A DNA stretch of 38,778 nt from Garicola koreensis. GTDB taxonomy: Bacteria; Actinomycetota; Actinomycetes; Actinomycetales; Micrococcaceae. Each line of letters opens with the position of its first letter. Position 1 is the first letter of the stretch. The stretch is from contig NZ_JACIBT010000008.1 of the NCBI RefSeq assembly GCF_014195445.1, forward strand, positions 1 through 38,778, written 5' to 3'. The notes under the pieces are model-generated. The model was not told the DNA's origin and made no database searches. It saw only the letters and a list, made by a program, of their open reading frames with translations. This document shows, in pieces, positions 9,111-16,615 of this stretch. Both the position numbers and the translations under genes were made by a program.

Positions 9111-9147
9111 GAAATTGCCCCGCCCACAGACGGGGCGGGGCAATTTC
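9111..9147 (-). terminator. rpsI terminator, 15-bp stem
   Basis: The perfect inverted repeat GAAATTGCCCCGCCC / GGGCGGGGCAATTTC (arms 9111-9125 and 9133-9147, 7-nt loop) lies 18 nt after the rpsI stop. The ends of the arms are A/T-rich, but there is no long U tract after the stem. Confidence 0.8.
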
Positions 9148-9165
9148 GATACTGATCTGTAACGA

Positions 9166-9666
9166 TCAGCGCTTGGAGTACTGCGGAGCCTTGCGGGCCT
9201 TCTTCAAGCCTGCCTTCTTGCGCTCCACGGCGCGATCGTCACGGGTGAGGAAGCCGGCCTTCTTCAGTGCCGGGCGATTGTGATCGCGATCGATGCCGTT
9301 GAGTGCCCGGGAGATGCCCAGGCGCACGGAGCCGGCCTGACCGGAGGCGCCGCCGCCGTCGACGTGGGCGATGACATCGTAGGCGCCTTCGAGTCCGAGC
9401 AGCGTGAAGGGGTCGTTGACCTCCTGCTGGTGCAGCTTATTGGGGAAGTAGTCCTCCAGGCTGCGGCCGTTGAGCAGCCACTTGCCGGTGCCCGGAATCA
9501 GCCGAACACGGGCACGGGCGCGCTTGCGGCGGCCGATGGCCGCACCGGGGACCGTAAGCGGCGCACGCTCCTCGGTGGGCTCGGACGCTGCAGTGGTCTG
9601 TGCTGATTCCGAGGTGTAGCTGGACAGCTCCTCGGTTTCGGTGAGCTCTTCAGTATTTTGAGCCAC
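9166..9666 (-). CDS. rpsI: 30S ribosomal protein S9
   Basis: S9 is a 30S head protein whose C-terminal tail reaches the P-site tRNA; here it ends KAPQYSKR, the conserved S9 tail. The 166 aa exceed the roughly 130 of E. coli because of a 45-residue acidic Thr/Glu/Ser N-terminal extension, a feature seen in other Actinobacteria. Core motifs are [28 protein letters not shown] and AFLTRDDR-like [16 protein letters not shown]. The start is a GTG with SD TTAGGAGAA. It is the second gene of rplM-rpsI, 35 nt after rplM, and is ended by the terminator at 9111-9147. Confidence 0.96.
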   Translation of the reverse strand: MAQNTEELTETEELSSYTSESAQTTAASEPTEERAPLTVPGAAIGRRKRARARVRLIPGTGKWLLNGRSLEDYFPNKLHQQEVNDPFTLLGLEGAYDVIAHVDGGGASGQAGSVRLGISRALNGIDRDHNRPALKKAGFLTRDDRAVERKKAGLKKARKAPQYSKR

Positions 9667-9701
9667 GGTTCTCCTAATAAGTCTCTAGAGTCGGGCCCGT
9701 A

Positions 9702-10145
9702 CTACTGGGCGACCTGGGTAATCTCGAAGGGTGTGGGCTGCTGAGCAGCGTGGGGGTGCTCGCTGCCGGTGTAGATGCGCAGCTTGGTCAGCTGGGCGCG
9801 GCCGAGCTTGTTCTTAGGGATCATGCCCTTGACGGCTTCCTCCACCACGCGGGTGGGGTGGCGCTGGATCATCTCTTCGAAGGACATCGAGCTGATCCCG
9901 CCGGGGAAGCCGGAGTGGCGCCAGTAGCGCTTGGTGGACGCCTTGTCGCCGGTGACAGCGATCTTCTCAGCGTTGATGACGATGACGAAGTCGCCCATGT
10001 CCTGATGGGGCACGAAGGTCGGCTTGTGCTTGCCGCGCAGCAGAGCTGCTGCGTGGGTAGCCAGGCGACCCAGGACGACGTCAGTGGCGTCAATGACGTG
10101 CCACTGCGGATCCGCGTCGCCTTCTTTGGGGGTGTACGTACGCAC
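9702..10145 (-). CDS. rplM: 50S ribosomal protein L13
   Basis: L13 is an early-assembly protein of the large subunit. The 147 aa contain [16 protein letters not shown], the [25 protein letters not shown] region and the MIPKNKLGR signature. The start is a GTG at 10145 giving [10 protein letters not shown], the usual actinobacterial N-terminus; only a weak AAGG lies about 12 nt upstream. It is the first gene of the rplM-rpsI operon and is preceded by a leader of about 230 nt from a good promoter. Confidence 0.96.
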   Translation of the reverse strand: MRTYTPKEGDADPQWHVIDATDVVLGRLATHAAALLRGKHKPTFVPHQDMGDFVIVINAEKIAVTGDKASTKRYWRHSGFPGGISSMSFEEMIQRHPTRVVEEAVKGMIPKNKLGRAQLTKLRIYTGSEHPHAAQQPTPFEITQVAQ

Positions 10146-10379
10146 GGTTGGTATGCCTTACGGTCGGTTTTCTACGGTCAGCGCATCCTGTGCGCTGCGT
10201 GTGAGAGACGCAGCGTCCAAGCCGCTGTTCATTTGCGGGTGTGCATCGGCGCAACAGGTGAGGGCTGAAGCGATGCCGAGCCCGTAGGGTCCCCGACCCG
10301 CTCGCGGAGGCTGGTGGCCATGCAACTGGACCGCCTCGACACGCGCCCGGGCAGGGGTGGACACGCACAACAACTGTCA
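10146..10379 (-). promoter_or_regulatory. untranslated leader of rplM (about 230 nt)
   Basis: The stretch between the promoter at 10380-10408 and the rplM GTG contains no gene. It holds a clear hairpin, CGCTGCGT / ACGCAGCG (arms 10193-10200 and 10208-10215, 7-nt loop), about 50 nt before the start. Long leaders before rplM can host autoregulation by L13 in other bacteria; that role is inferred here. Confidence 0.45.
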
Positions 10380-10408
10380 ACTATACAGAACGGGCTGATC
10401 CTTAGCAA
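10380..10408 (-). promoter_or_regulatory. promoter of rplM-rpsI
   Basis: TTGCTA (10403-10408) and TATAGT (10380-10385) are separated by exactly 17 nt. This is the best vegetative-type promoter in the window. Just upstream, AGTGCAC / GTGCACT (10429-10435 and 10446-10452) form a 7-bp inverted repeat. That repeat could be the end of the transporter transcript or an operator. Confidence 0.65.
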
Positions 10409-10520
10409 AGCCCCGGATTCTGGACTGAAGTGCACCACAAGCCCCGTGCACTACGAGCATCGAGCACCACAGTGACGGAGCACCACGGCCAGGCGCGGCA
10501 GCCCGCACTCAGTTCCTGGG

Positions 10521-11975
10521 TCAGGACTTGGTGTAGGCGCTGGTCTGCATATCCTCGATCTCTCGATTCTTGGTCTCCGGCACCCACTTGAGCACGAACA
10601 GCATGCTGATCAGCGCGCTGATGCCGTAGAACCCGTAGGCGAAGACCAGCGAGACTTCCGCCATCTGTGGGAACAGGGAGGAGACGAGGAAGTTCGATCC
10701 CCAGTTGAACGCACTGGCCAGGCCCAGGGCCACGGCCCGGACCCGGTTGGGGAACATCTCACCGAGCATCAGCCACATGAAGGGACCCCAGGTGGCGCCA
10801 AAGCCGACGACGAAGACGTTCGCCGCGACCAGGGCGATCACACCCCACGGTTCGGGCAGCGAGACCACGGTTTCGGCATCGCCGAAGTCGTTGACGACTT
10901 CGGACTCGACGGCTTGGGAGAAGGCCAGGGCCATGGTCAGCAGACCCACGGTCATCACAGCGGAGCCGACGATCAGCGGAGTGCGCCGACCCACCTTGTC
11001 CACGATCAGGATGCCGACGATCGTGGCCAGGATGTTCATGCTGGTGGTGATCACCTGCACCAGCATGGCCTGGTCCTCAGCAATGCCCACGGCCTGCCAC
11101 AGCGTGGTGGAGTAGTAAAAGATCACGTTGATCCCGACGAACTGCTGGAAGACAGCCAGCCCGATCCCCACCCAAACAATCGGCATCAGCCTGCCTGAGA
11201 CGAACAGGTCTCGCAGCTTCTGGCGCGCCTCAACGTTGATCGTGCGGCGAATATCGCGAATCTTGGCAGCAATCTCCGACTCTTCCTGGATCCCCACCAC
11301 GTCGGTGAGTACCCGGGCGGCGGCGTCGTCCTTGCCCCGGGAGACCAGGTAGCGCGGCGACTCCGGGATGCTCAGCGCCAGCAGGCCGTAAATCAGTGCC
11401 GGAACGGCTTCTGAGATGAACATCCAGCGCCAGGCGCCCAGTCCGAACCAGAGAGTCTCTGCGGCGCTGCCAGCAAGGTTGGCGAACAGCGCGTTGGACA
11501 CTGCCGCCATGAAGATGCCGGTGACGATCGCCAGCTGGAACAGCGAGCCGAGGCGGCCACGCCACCGAGCTGGGGAGACTTCGGCAATGTAGGCCGGCGC
11601 GATGACCGAGGCCATGCCGACACCGATGCCACCCACGATTCGCCAGATGATGAGGTCATAGACGCCGACGACCAATCCGGTGCCGATGGCGGAGGCGAAG
11701 AACAGTGCCGCGGCGATCAGCATAGCCTTCTGCCGACCGATCCGGTCAGAGACCATGCCGCCGGTGAACGCACCGACGACGCAGCCGATCAGTGCACTGG
11801 AGACGCTGAAGCCGCTCATCAGTGCGTCGAGGTTAAATTCTTCGCGAATCGGGCTGACTGCGCCGTTGATCACGGCGGTGTCGAAGCCGAAGAGGAAGCC
11901 GCCGAATGCGGCCACCAGGACGATCCACGCGACGGCGCCGACCGCCGGCTGCGGGGAGCGCGCTGCAATGCTCAT
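10521..11975 (-). CDS. MFS sugar porter (glucose/xylose/inositol-type proton symporter)
   Basis: This is a membrane transporter of the major facilitator superfamily, sugar porter family, with 12 expected TM helices in 484 aa. Signatures are SDRIGRQKA in loop 2-3, RIVGGIGVGMASVIAPAYIAE, PESPRYLV before the central loop, QQFVGINVIFYYSTTLW in TM7, DKVGRRTP in loop 8-9 and PETKNRE at the C-terminus. The QQ-GIN-YY pattern suits hexose, xylose or inositol transport; the exact sugar cannot be read. The ATG at 11975 has the SD AAGGAC. It stands alone between truA and rplM, with dyads over its promoter suggesting a local regulator. No regulator or catabolic gene is adjacent. Confidence 0.9.
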   Translation of the reverse strand: MSIAARSPQPAVGAVAWIVLVAAFGGFLFGFDTAVINGAVSPIREEFNLDALMSGFSVSSALIGCVVGAFTGGMVSDRIGRQKAMLIAAALFFASAIGTGLVVGVYDLIIWRIVGGIGVGMASVIAPAYIAEVSPARWRGRLGSLFQLAIVTGIFMAAVSNALFANLAGSAAETLWFGLGAWRWMFISEAVPALIYGLLALSIPESPRYLVSRGKDDAAARVLTDVVGIQEESEIAAKIRDIRRTINVEARQKLRDLFVSGRLMPIVWVGIGLAVFQQFVGINVIFYYSTTLWQAVGIAEDQAMLVQVITTSMNILATIVGILIVDKVGRRTPLIVGSAVMTVGLLTMALAFSQAVESEVVNDFGDAETVVSLPEPWGVIALVAANVFVVGFGATWGPFMWLMLGEMFPNRVRAVALGLASAFNWGSNFLVSSLFPQMAEVSLVFAYGFYGISALISMLFVLKWVPETKNREIEDMQTSAYTKS

Positions 11976-12039
11976 TCTGTTGGGTCCTTAGGGAGTGGGG
12001 TTTTCACAGTGGTTCCGGGCTGCGCAGGCAGCCTGGGAA

Positions 12040-12069
12040 ATTATGCCCCCTGCGGCATGACGGTGACCA
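12040..12069 (-). promoter_or_regulatory. candidate promoter of the MFS transporter
   Basis: TGGTCA (-35, 12064-12069) and CATAAT (-10, 12040-12045) are 18 nt apart, about 65 nt before the ATG. The reading direction and spacing suit a vegetative promoter. Two inverted repeats overlap it (see the operator entry). Confidence 0.5.
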
Positions 12070-12085
12070 CACTAGGTGGTGGTCA
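12043..12085. promoter_or_regulatory. putative operators: two dyads over the transporter promoter
   Basis: ATGCC / GGCAT (12043-12047 and 12054-12058) overlaps the -10 and spacer. TGACCAC / GTGGTCA (12064-12070 and 12079-12085, 8-bp gap) covers the -35. Their placement suits repression of sugar uptake. No matching regulator is encoded nearby. Confidence 0.4.
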
Positions 12086-12176
12086 GCACCACTGCGAAAC
12101 CCGGCCTCTAGCCCGCGCTGGCGCGGCGGTCATCCGCGTTGAAGCACACTGGGCGCAGGCGGCAGTGTGACAAACC

Positions 12177-13007
12177 TCATGCTCGCCGTGCCCGCGTCTG
12201 CTCGGCGCGGGCGGCCAGCTGCTCGGTCGAGGGGTATTGCACCTGCTCCAGCACCAGCCCCTGGGGCGGGGCCAGCCGCACCCGGTGGTCCCAGGCGGGT
12301 TGGTTCAGCCGGTCCATCAGCCACCCCGGCGGGCGCCGTCGCTGACCGACCTCGATGCAGGCGCCGATCAGGGCGCGCACCATGTGGTGGCAGAAGGCGT
12401 CGGCTGTGATCCGGGCGTTGACGACGCCGTCCTCGCCGCGGGTGATGCTGAAGCTGCTGAGCTGGCGGATGGTGGTGGAGTGCTCGCGGGGGCGGCAGAA
12501 GCTGCCGAAGTCGTGAAGACCCAGCACGCTGATCGCTTCGGCGTCCATGGCGTCCGCATCCACCTTTCGCTTCAGCCAGGCCGTGTCTCCGCGCCGCAGC
12601 GGGTCCCAGAGCTCACGACGGTCAGCCATGCGATAGGTATAGGTGCGGCTCAGTGCGGCGAACCGCGCGTCAAAATCATCGGGCACCTCAGTCACAGCGC
12701 GCACGACGACGGCGCCGTCCTCGCGCCCCAGCACTCCGGAGAGTCGGCGCAGCATCGCCTCGGCCGGTTCGATGTCGCGGCCGCGGGCCAACGCCTGCCA
12801 CTCCCCCGGGTCCAGATCCAGATGCACCACTTGTCCGCGTGCGTGGACTCCGGCGTCGGTGCGGCCGGCCACGGTGACCGGCACGCGGCGTCGAATGATG
12901 GTCTGCAGCGCCTCACCCAGCGCACCTTCCACCGTGCGCTGCCCCGGTTGGGCCGCCCATCCCTTGTAGGCGTTGCCGTCATAGGCCAGGTCCAGTCGCA
13001 CGCGCAT
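12177..13007 (-). CDS. truA: tRNA pseudouridine(38-40) synthase TruA
   Basis: TruA isomerises uridines 38-40 in the anticodon stem-loop of many tRNAs. The 276 aa start MRVRLDLAYDGNAYKGWAAQ. The catalytic aspartate is Asp51 in GRTDAGVHARGQV, and later motifs are SRTYTYRM-like LSRTYTYRMAD, HDFGSFC and the C-terminal FCHHMVRALIGACIEVG. It follows rplQ, as in most Actinobacteria, but two hairpins intervene. The ATG has no SD; TAGGCT lies 6 nt upstream, pointing to a leaderless transcript. Confidence 0.95.
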   Translation of the reverse strand: MRVRLDLAYDGNAYKGWAAQPGQRTVEGALGEALQTIIRRRVPVTVAGRTDAGVHARGQVVHLDLDPGEWQALARGRDIEPAEAMLRRLSGVLGREDGAVVVRAVTEVPDDFDARFAALSRTYTYRMADRRELWDPLRRGDTAWLKRKVDADAMDAEAISVLGLHDFGSFCRPREHSTTIRQLSSFSITRGEDGVVNARITADAFCHHMVRALIGACIEVGQRRRPPGWLMDRLNQPAWDHRVRLAPPQGLVLEQVQYPSTEQLAARAEQTRARRA

Positions 13008-13013
13008 GGTGTC

Positions 13014-13043
13014 AGCCTATCGAGCCCGCCGGTCCGCAGGTCA
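13014..13043 (-). promoter_or_regulatory. candidate leaderless promoter of truA
   Basis: TAGGCT (13014-13019) ends 6 nt before the truA ATG, with a partial -35 TGACCT (13038-13043) at 18 nt. No SD is present. The strong rplQ terminator upstream makes an own promoter likely. Confidence 0.45.
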
Positions 13044-13073
13044 CCGCCCCCGGCACACCGCCCGCCGAGCAGA

Positions 13074-13118
13074 CCACCGCGGGATATAACCCGCTGCGAC
13101 GGAGATAAGCCGCGGTGG
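13074..13118 (-). other. 9-bp inverted repeat between rplQ and truA
   Basis: CCACCGCGG / CCGCGGTGG (13074-13082 and 13110-13118) is a perfect inverted repeat. A competing inner stem, GCGGG / CCCGC, overlaps the left arm. It lies downstream of the main rplQ terminator. It may be a second termination stem or a control element for truA. Confidence 0.4.
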
Positions 13119-13146
13119 CAGGGGGTTCGGCACTCTGTGCGCCCAC

Positions 13147-13203
13147 GGAGCGCAAAGAGCGCCCCGGGGAACCCGCAGGTTCCCGGGGCGCTCTTTGCGC
13201 TCC
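13147..13203 (-). terminator. rplQ terminator, 26-bp stem
   Basis: Arms 13147-13173 and 13178-13203 pair over 26 bp with one bulged G and a 4-nt loop (core CGCAAAGAGCGCCCCGGG). The stem lies 12 nt after the rplQ stop. It lacks a U tract, a type common in Actinobacteria, and ends the secY-to-rplQ gene run. Confidence 0.85.
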
Positions 13204-13215
13204 AGCGCCGGAGTT

Positions 13216-13839
13216 CTACCTTTCCTGAGCCTCGGACTCGTCGTCCTCGGCTGCAGCTTCGGCGGCAGTCGCATCGGTCTCGGTGTCGGCCGGAGTCTCC
13301 GTGGCGGCTTCCTCGGAGGCCTCAGCCGGGGACTCGGCAGACTCGGCAGACTCTGGGGAATCCGGCGACTCGGCAGAATCCTCAGACTCGGGGCTCTGCG
13401 CCTCGGCCGGTGCGGCGGCGGCAGTTGCGGACTCAGCGTCGGAGACCACCTGCTGCTTGGGTGAGAACGGCTCCATCACCAGTTCGATGACAGCCATCGG
13501 GGCGTTGTCGCCCTTGCGGCTGCCGATCTTGGTGATGCGGGTGTAGCCGCCGGGGCGCTCGGCCATGGCCGGTGCGATGACCGTGAAGAGCTCATGGACG
13601 ATCGCCTGGTTGGTGGCGTTGGAGGCACTGATCTTGCCGACCACCTGACGGCGTGCGGCAATGTCACCCTGCTTGGCCTTGGTGATCAGCCGTTCGGCGT
13701 AGGGGCGCAGCCGCTTGGCCTTCACCAGCGTGGTGGTGATCGAGCGGTGCTCGAACAGGCTGGCGGCCAGGTTCGCCAGCATCTTCTTCTCATGCGACGG
13801 GCTGCCGCCCAATCGCGGTCCCTTAGTGGGGGTTGGCAT
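13216..13839 (-). CDS. rplQ: 50S ribosomal protein L17 with long acidic C-terminal tail
   Basis: L17 binds 23S rRNA near the exit of the peptide tunnel. Residues 1-130 are a normal L17: [20 protein letters not shown], the [11 protein letters not shown] region, RPGGYTRI and [10 protein letters not shown]. Residues 133-207 are an acidic tail made almost only of Ala, Glu, Ser, Asp, Pro and Thr, with repeated ES(P/A) units. Actinobacterial L17 often carries a tail, and this one is long. It is the last gene of the block, 66 nt after rpoA, followed by a strong terminator. Confidence 0.95.
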   Translation of the reverse strand: MPTPTKGPRLGGSPSHEKKMLANLAASLFEHRSITTTLVKAKRLRPYAERLITKAKQGDIAARRQVVGKISASNATNQAIVHELFTVIAPAMAERPGGYTRITKIGSRKGDNAPMAVIELVMEPFSPKQQVVSDAESATAAAAPAEAQSPESEDSAESPDSPESAESAESPAEASEEAATETPADTETDATAAEAAAEDDESEAQER

Positions 13840-13905
13840 GGTCTCTTACTCCTAGGGTGTTGCGCTCACCGCAAGGCGAGCACGAATGCTTATGTTCGTC
13901 CCGCC

Positions 13906-14919
13906 TCAGTTGGAGAACTGGGCGTCGTCGTCGTAGCCGACCTCATCAGCTTCGAACCGGGCCGCGGTCGGGTCGAAGCCCTCCGGGGAGTCCTTCAGCT
14001 GCAGGCCGTACTCGACCAGCTTCTCCTTGACCTCGTCGATGGACTTGGCACCAAAGTTGCGGATGTCCATCAGATCAGCCTCGGACCGTGCGGTGAGCTC
14101 GCCGATGGTGTGGATGCCCTCGCGCTTGAGGCAGTTGTAGGAGCGCACAGTGAGCTCCAGGTCCTCAATGGGCAGTGCCATATCCGCAGCCAGGGCCGCA
14201 TCCGTCGGGGAGGGGCCGATCTCGATGCCCTCGGCTGAGAAGTTCAGCTCGCGGGCCAGGGAGAACAGCTCCACCAGGGTGGAGCCGGACGAGGCCAGAG
14301 CATCGCGCGGCGCCATGGAGGGCTTGGTCTCCACATCGACGGTCAGCTTGTCGAAGTCGGTGCGCTGCTCGACACGAGTGGCCTCGACCTTGTAGCTGAC
14401 CTTGGTCACCGGTGAATAGATGGAGTCCACCGGGATGCGACCGACCTCGGCGTCCTCCATTTTGTTCATGGCCGCCGACACGTAGCCGCGGCCACGCTCG
14501 ATGGTCAGTTCCAGATCCAGCTTGCCGTCTTGGTTGAGCGTCAGCAGCTCCATATCCGGGTTGTGGAACTCGACTCCGGCCGGCGGGGTGACGTCGGCTG
14601 CGGTGACCGGGCCGGGGCCCTCCTTGCGCAGGTAGGCCACCACCGGTTCGTCGTGCTCGGAGGAGATGGACAACTTCTTGATGTTGAGCACCAGCTCGGT
14701 GACATCCTCCTTGGCACCGACGATGGTGCTGAACTCGTGGAGGACGCCGTCGATCCGGATGCTGGTCACAGCAGCTCCGGGGATCGAGGAGAGCAGGGTG
14801 CGGCGCAGAGAGTTGCCCAGGGTGTAGCCGAAGCCCGGCTCCAAGGGCTCAATGATGAAGCGGGAGCGGGTTTCGTCGACGACTTCTTCAGTCAGCGTGG
14901 GGCGCTGTGCAATGAGCAC
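13906..14919 (-). CDS. rpoA: DNA-directed RNA polymerase alpha subunit
   Basis: The alpha subunit dimerises to start RNA polymerase assembly and contacts promoters and activators. The 337 aa hold the N-terminal assembly domain ([23 protein letters not shown]) and the alpha-CTD at about 245-315 ([14 protein letters not shown] and [14 protein letters not shown]). The start is a GTG at 14919 with SD AAAGGAA, giving MLIAQRPTL, the usual actinobacterial N-terminus. It lies 133 nt after rpsK; the rpsD gene that many Actinobacteria keep there is absent. Confidence 0.97.
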   Translation of the reverse strand: MLIAQRPTLTEEVVDETRSRFIIEPLEPGFGYTLGNSLRRTLLSSIPGAAVTSIRIDGVLHEFSTIVGAKEDVTELVLNIKKLSISSEHDEPVVAYLRKEGPGPVTAADVTPPAGVEFHNPDMELLTLNQDGKLDLELTIERGRGYVSAAMNKMEDAEVGRIPVDSIYSPVTKVSYKVEATRVEQRTDFDKLTVDVETKPSMAPRDALASSGSTLVELFSLARELNFSAEGIEIGPSPTDAALAADMALPIEDLELTVRSYNCLKREGIHTIGELTARSEADLMDIRNFGAKSIDEVKEKLVEYGLQLKDSPEGFDPTAARFEADEVGYDDDAQFSN

Positions 14920-14988
14920 TGGTGGTTCCTTTCAGAGTGCATCCGCTATATGACGCATTCTCAGTTCAGTGGTGATGCTCAAGTCCCC

Positions 14989-15017
14989 GCTGCGGCTCAC
15001 AGGTGTGGTCCCGCAGC
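14989..15017 (-). other. hairpin in the rpsK-rpoA spacer
   Basis: GCTGCGG / CCGCAGC (14989-14995 and 15011-15017) forms a perfect 7-bp stem with a 15-nt loop, in the place where rpsD is found in many relatives. It may be an attenuator, an mRNA processing site or a remnant; the sequence does not tell. Confidence 0.4.
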
Positions 15018-15052
15018 AGGAACTATCAGTGGCAGGGGCAAAGAAGTCGCGA

Positions 15053-15454
15053 TCAGACGCGACGGCGCTTCGGCGGCCGGCAGCCGTTGTGGGCCGAAGG
15101 TGTCATGTCCTGGATGGAACCGACCTCCAGGCCGGCGGCCTGCAGCGAACGAATGGCCGTCTCGCGTCCGGACCCGGGACCCTTGACGAAGACGTCGACC
15201 TTCTTCATGCCATGCTCTTGGGCACGCTTGGCAGCCTGCTCGGCAGCGCTCTGCGCGGCGAAGGGGGTGGACTTGCGGGAGCCCTTGAACCCGACCTCTC
15301 CGGAGGAGGCCCAGGAGACCACGGCGCCGGTGGGATCGGTGATGGACACGATGGTGTTGTTGAAGGTCGACTTGATGTGCGCCTGACCTTGGGTGATGTT
15401 CTTGCTGGCGCGACGGCGGGATGTGCGCGCCGCCGTACGAGTCTTAGGGGGCAT
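15053..15454 (-). CDS. rpsK: 30S ribosomal protein S11
   Basis: S11 sits on the 30S platform near the E site. The 133 aa show the basic N-terminus, [19 protein letters not shown], the [21 protein letters not shown] block and the C-terminal [16 protein letters not shown], all diagnostic. It starts 12 nt after rpsM and belongs to the alpha-operon gene set. Confidence 0.97.
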   Translation of the reverse strand: MPPKTRTAARTSRRRASKNITQGQAHIKSTFNNTIVSITDPTGAVVSWASSGEVGFKGSRKSTPFAAQSAAEQAAKRAQEHGMKKVDVFVKGPGSGRETAIRSLQAAGLEVGSIQDMTPSAHNGCRPPKRRRV

Positions 15455-15466
15455 TGTCTCTCCTGA

Positions 15467-15835
15467 CTACTTCTTCTTGCCTGCGACGGTCTTCTTGGGT
15501 CCTTTGCGGGTGCGCGCATTGGTCTTGGTCTTCTGGCCACGGACCGGAAGTCCACGGCGGTGGCGCAGCCCCTGATAGGAACCGATCTCGACTTTGCGGC
15601 GAATGTCGGCGGACACCTCACGGCGAAGGTCACCTTCGACCATGTAGTTGGCCTCGATATAGTCACGCAGCGCGACCAGCTGCTCGTCAGTCAGGTCCTT
15701 TACGCGCGTATTGGGGTCAATGCCGGTGGCCTCGTGGACCTCGGCAGCGCGGGCGGGACCCACGCCGTAGATGTATGTAAGTGCGATCACCGTGCGCTTT
15801 TCGCGCGGGATGTCCACACCAGCCAGACGTGCCAT
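15467..15835 (-). CDS. rpsM: 30S ribosomal protein S13
   Basis: S13 is a 30S head protein that contacts the P-site tRNA and L5. The 122 aa start [19 protein letters not shown], contain [11 protein letters not shown] and the [20 protein letters not shown] signature, and end in a Lys-rich tail. The ATG at 15835 has a strong SD (AAGGAGG). The reading frame stays open much further upstream, but that part is unlike S13 and covers the non-coding spacer to rpmJ. Confidence 0.97.
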   Translation of the reverse strand: MARLAGVDIPREKRTVIALTYIYGVGPARAAEVHEATGIDPNTRVKDLTDEQLVALRDYIEANYMVEGDLRREVSADIRRKVEIGSYQGLRHRRGLPVRGQKTKTNARTRKGPKKTVAGKKK

Positions 15836-16044
15836 GGGGGCAGTCCTCCTTGTGTTGTTTCCGAAGGTCTTCAGCAGCGCATCCCCAACTGGACCGGGTG
15901 GGCCCTGACACCGGAGGCGGCGTCGTGGTCGGGTCTCCGGCCTTCGGCAACCGGAGGTGTGCTTGCCAGCTCTGCGAGCTGCACTGCCGTGTACGTTATT
16001 GAGCTGTCTGTTCAGGTGAGGTCTGCGCCTTCTGGCGCAGGCGC
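15836..16044 (-). promoter_or_regulatory. rpmJ-rpsM spacer with hairpins (possible rpsM leader)
   Basis: The 209-nt spacer holds no gene. It contains CAGCTC / GAGCTG (15967-15972 and 15976-15981), CCGGAG / CTCCGG (15911-15916 and 15935-15940) and a second CCGGAG at 15951-15956 that could compete for the same partner. The SD of rpsM lies at its end. A regulatory leader is inferred; no clear promoter hexamers are seen. Confidence 0.35.
16023..16040 (-). terminator. hairpin directly after rpmJ
   Basis: CTGCGCC / GGCGCAG (16023-16029 and 16034-16040) is a perfect 7-bp stem with a 4-nt loop, 4 nt after the rpmJ stop. No U tract follows. It could be a partial terminator or attenuator ahead of rpsM. 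Confidence 0.45.
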
Positions 16045-16158
16045 TCAGCCCTGACGCTGTTTGTGGCGCGGGTTCTTGCAGATCACCCGGACTACTCCCT
16101 GACGACGGATCAGCTTGCAGTCGGAGCAGATCGGCTTCACGCTCGGCTGAACCTTCAT
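16045..16158 (-). CDS. rpmJ: 50S ribosomal protein L36
   Basis: L36 is the smallest 50S protein. I read 37 aa on the minus strand from the ATG at 16158: [17 protein letters not shown] at the N-terminus and [12 protein letters not shown] at the C-terminus. The zinc ligands are Cys11, Cys14, Cys27 and His32, so this is the zinc-containing form. An SD (AGAAGGAGAA) lies just upstream. It is 61 nt from infA, the standard infA-rpmJ-rpsM order. Confidence 0.95.
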   Translation of the reverse strand: MKVQPSVKPICSDCKLIRRQGVVRVICKNPRHKQRQG

Positions 16159-16219
16159 AGATCGGTTCTCCTTCTTCTGACGGGGCACGAGGGCGCTGCC
16201 CCCGCATCACAAAGGCCCC

Positions 16220-16441
16220 TTATTTATAGCGGTAGACGATTCGTCCACGGTTGAGGTCGTAGGGGCTCATCTCCACCACCACCCGGTCCTCGGGAAGGAT
16301 CCGGATATAGTGCTGACGCATCTTGCCCGAAATCGTGGCGAGCACCACGTGCTCGTTCTCCAGCTTCACTCGGAACATTGCGTTGGGCAGGGCCTCTACT
16401 ACCTGACCCTCTACCTCGATGACGCCTTCTTTTTTCCCCAT
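16220..16441 (-). CDS. infA: translation initiation factor IF-1
   Basis: IF-1 blocks the ribosomal A site during initiation. The 73-aa protein is a single OB-fold (S1-like) domain: [40 protein letters not shown] and a C-terminus RIVYRYK. I chose the ATG at 16441, which matches the family length; a GTG three codons upstream is in frame but unlikely. Codons 2-5 read GGG AAA AAA GAA, an unusual A-run for this GC-rich genome. It opens the infA-rpmJ-rpsM-rpsK-rpoA-rplQ group. Confidence 0.96.
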   Translation of the reverse strand: MGKKEGVIEVEGQVVEALPNAMFRVKLENEHVVLATISGKMRQHYIRILPEDRVVVEMSPYDLNRGRIVYRYK

Positions 16442-16615
16442 ACACTCCACACACCGTTCGCGATCCCCAAGCTGATCCGGACGCAGTCAAAGACATTCGA
16501 CGACGCCGACAGGTCAGGGAATCTGGACTTCTGCTTCAGAGTCTCTGGGCATACTCATCCGCAGAGACAACCAACAGACCATCCTACCTGAGTCAAGCAC
16601 GCCGCGCCAGTCCGG
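16442..16615 (-). promoter_or_regulatory. map-infA spacer, possible infA promoter region
   Basis: The 174-nt spacer contains a TAGGAT hexamer (16581-16586, minus) with a poor TGGCGC -35 at 17 nt, and a TTGACT near 16487 without a good -10. An infA promoter here is plausible, because the spacing to map is large. None of the hexamer pairs is convincing. Confidence 0.25.

Noticed and set aside
15836..16210. N-terminal extension of S13 by the upstream open frame
   Set aside because: The extra 125 residues are unlike S13, run through rpmJ in another frame, and the true ATG has a perfect SD.
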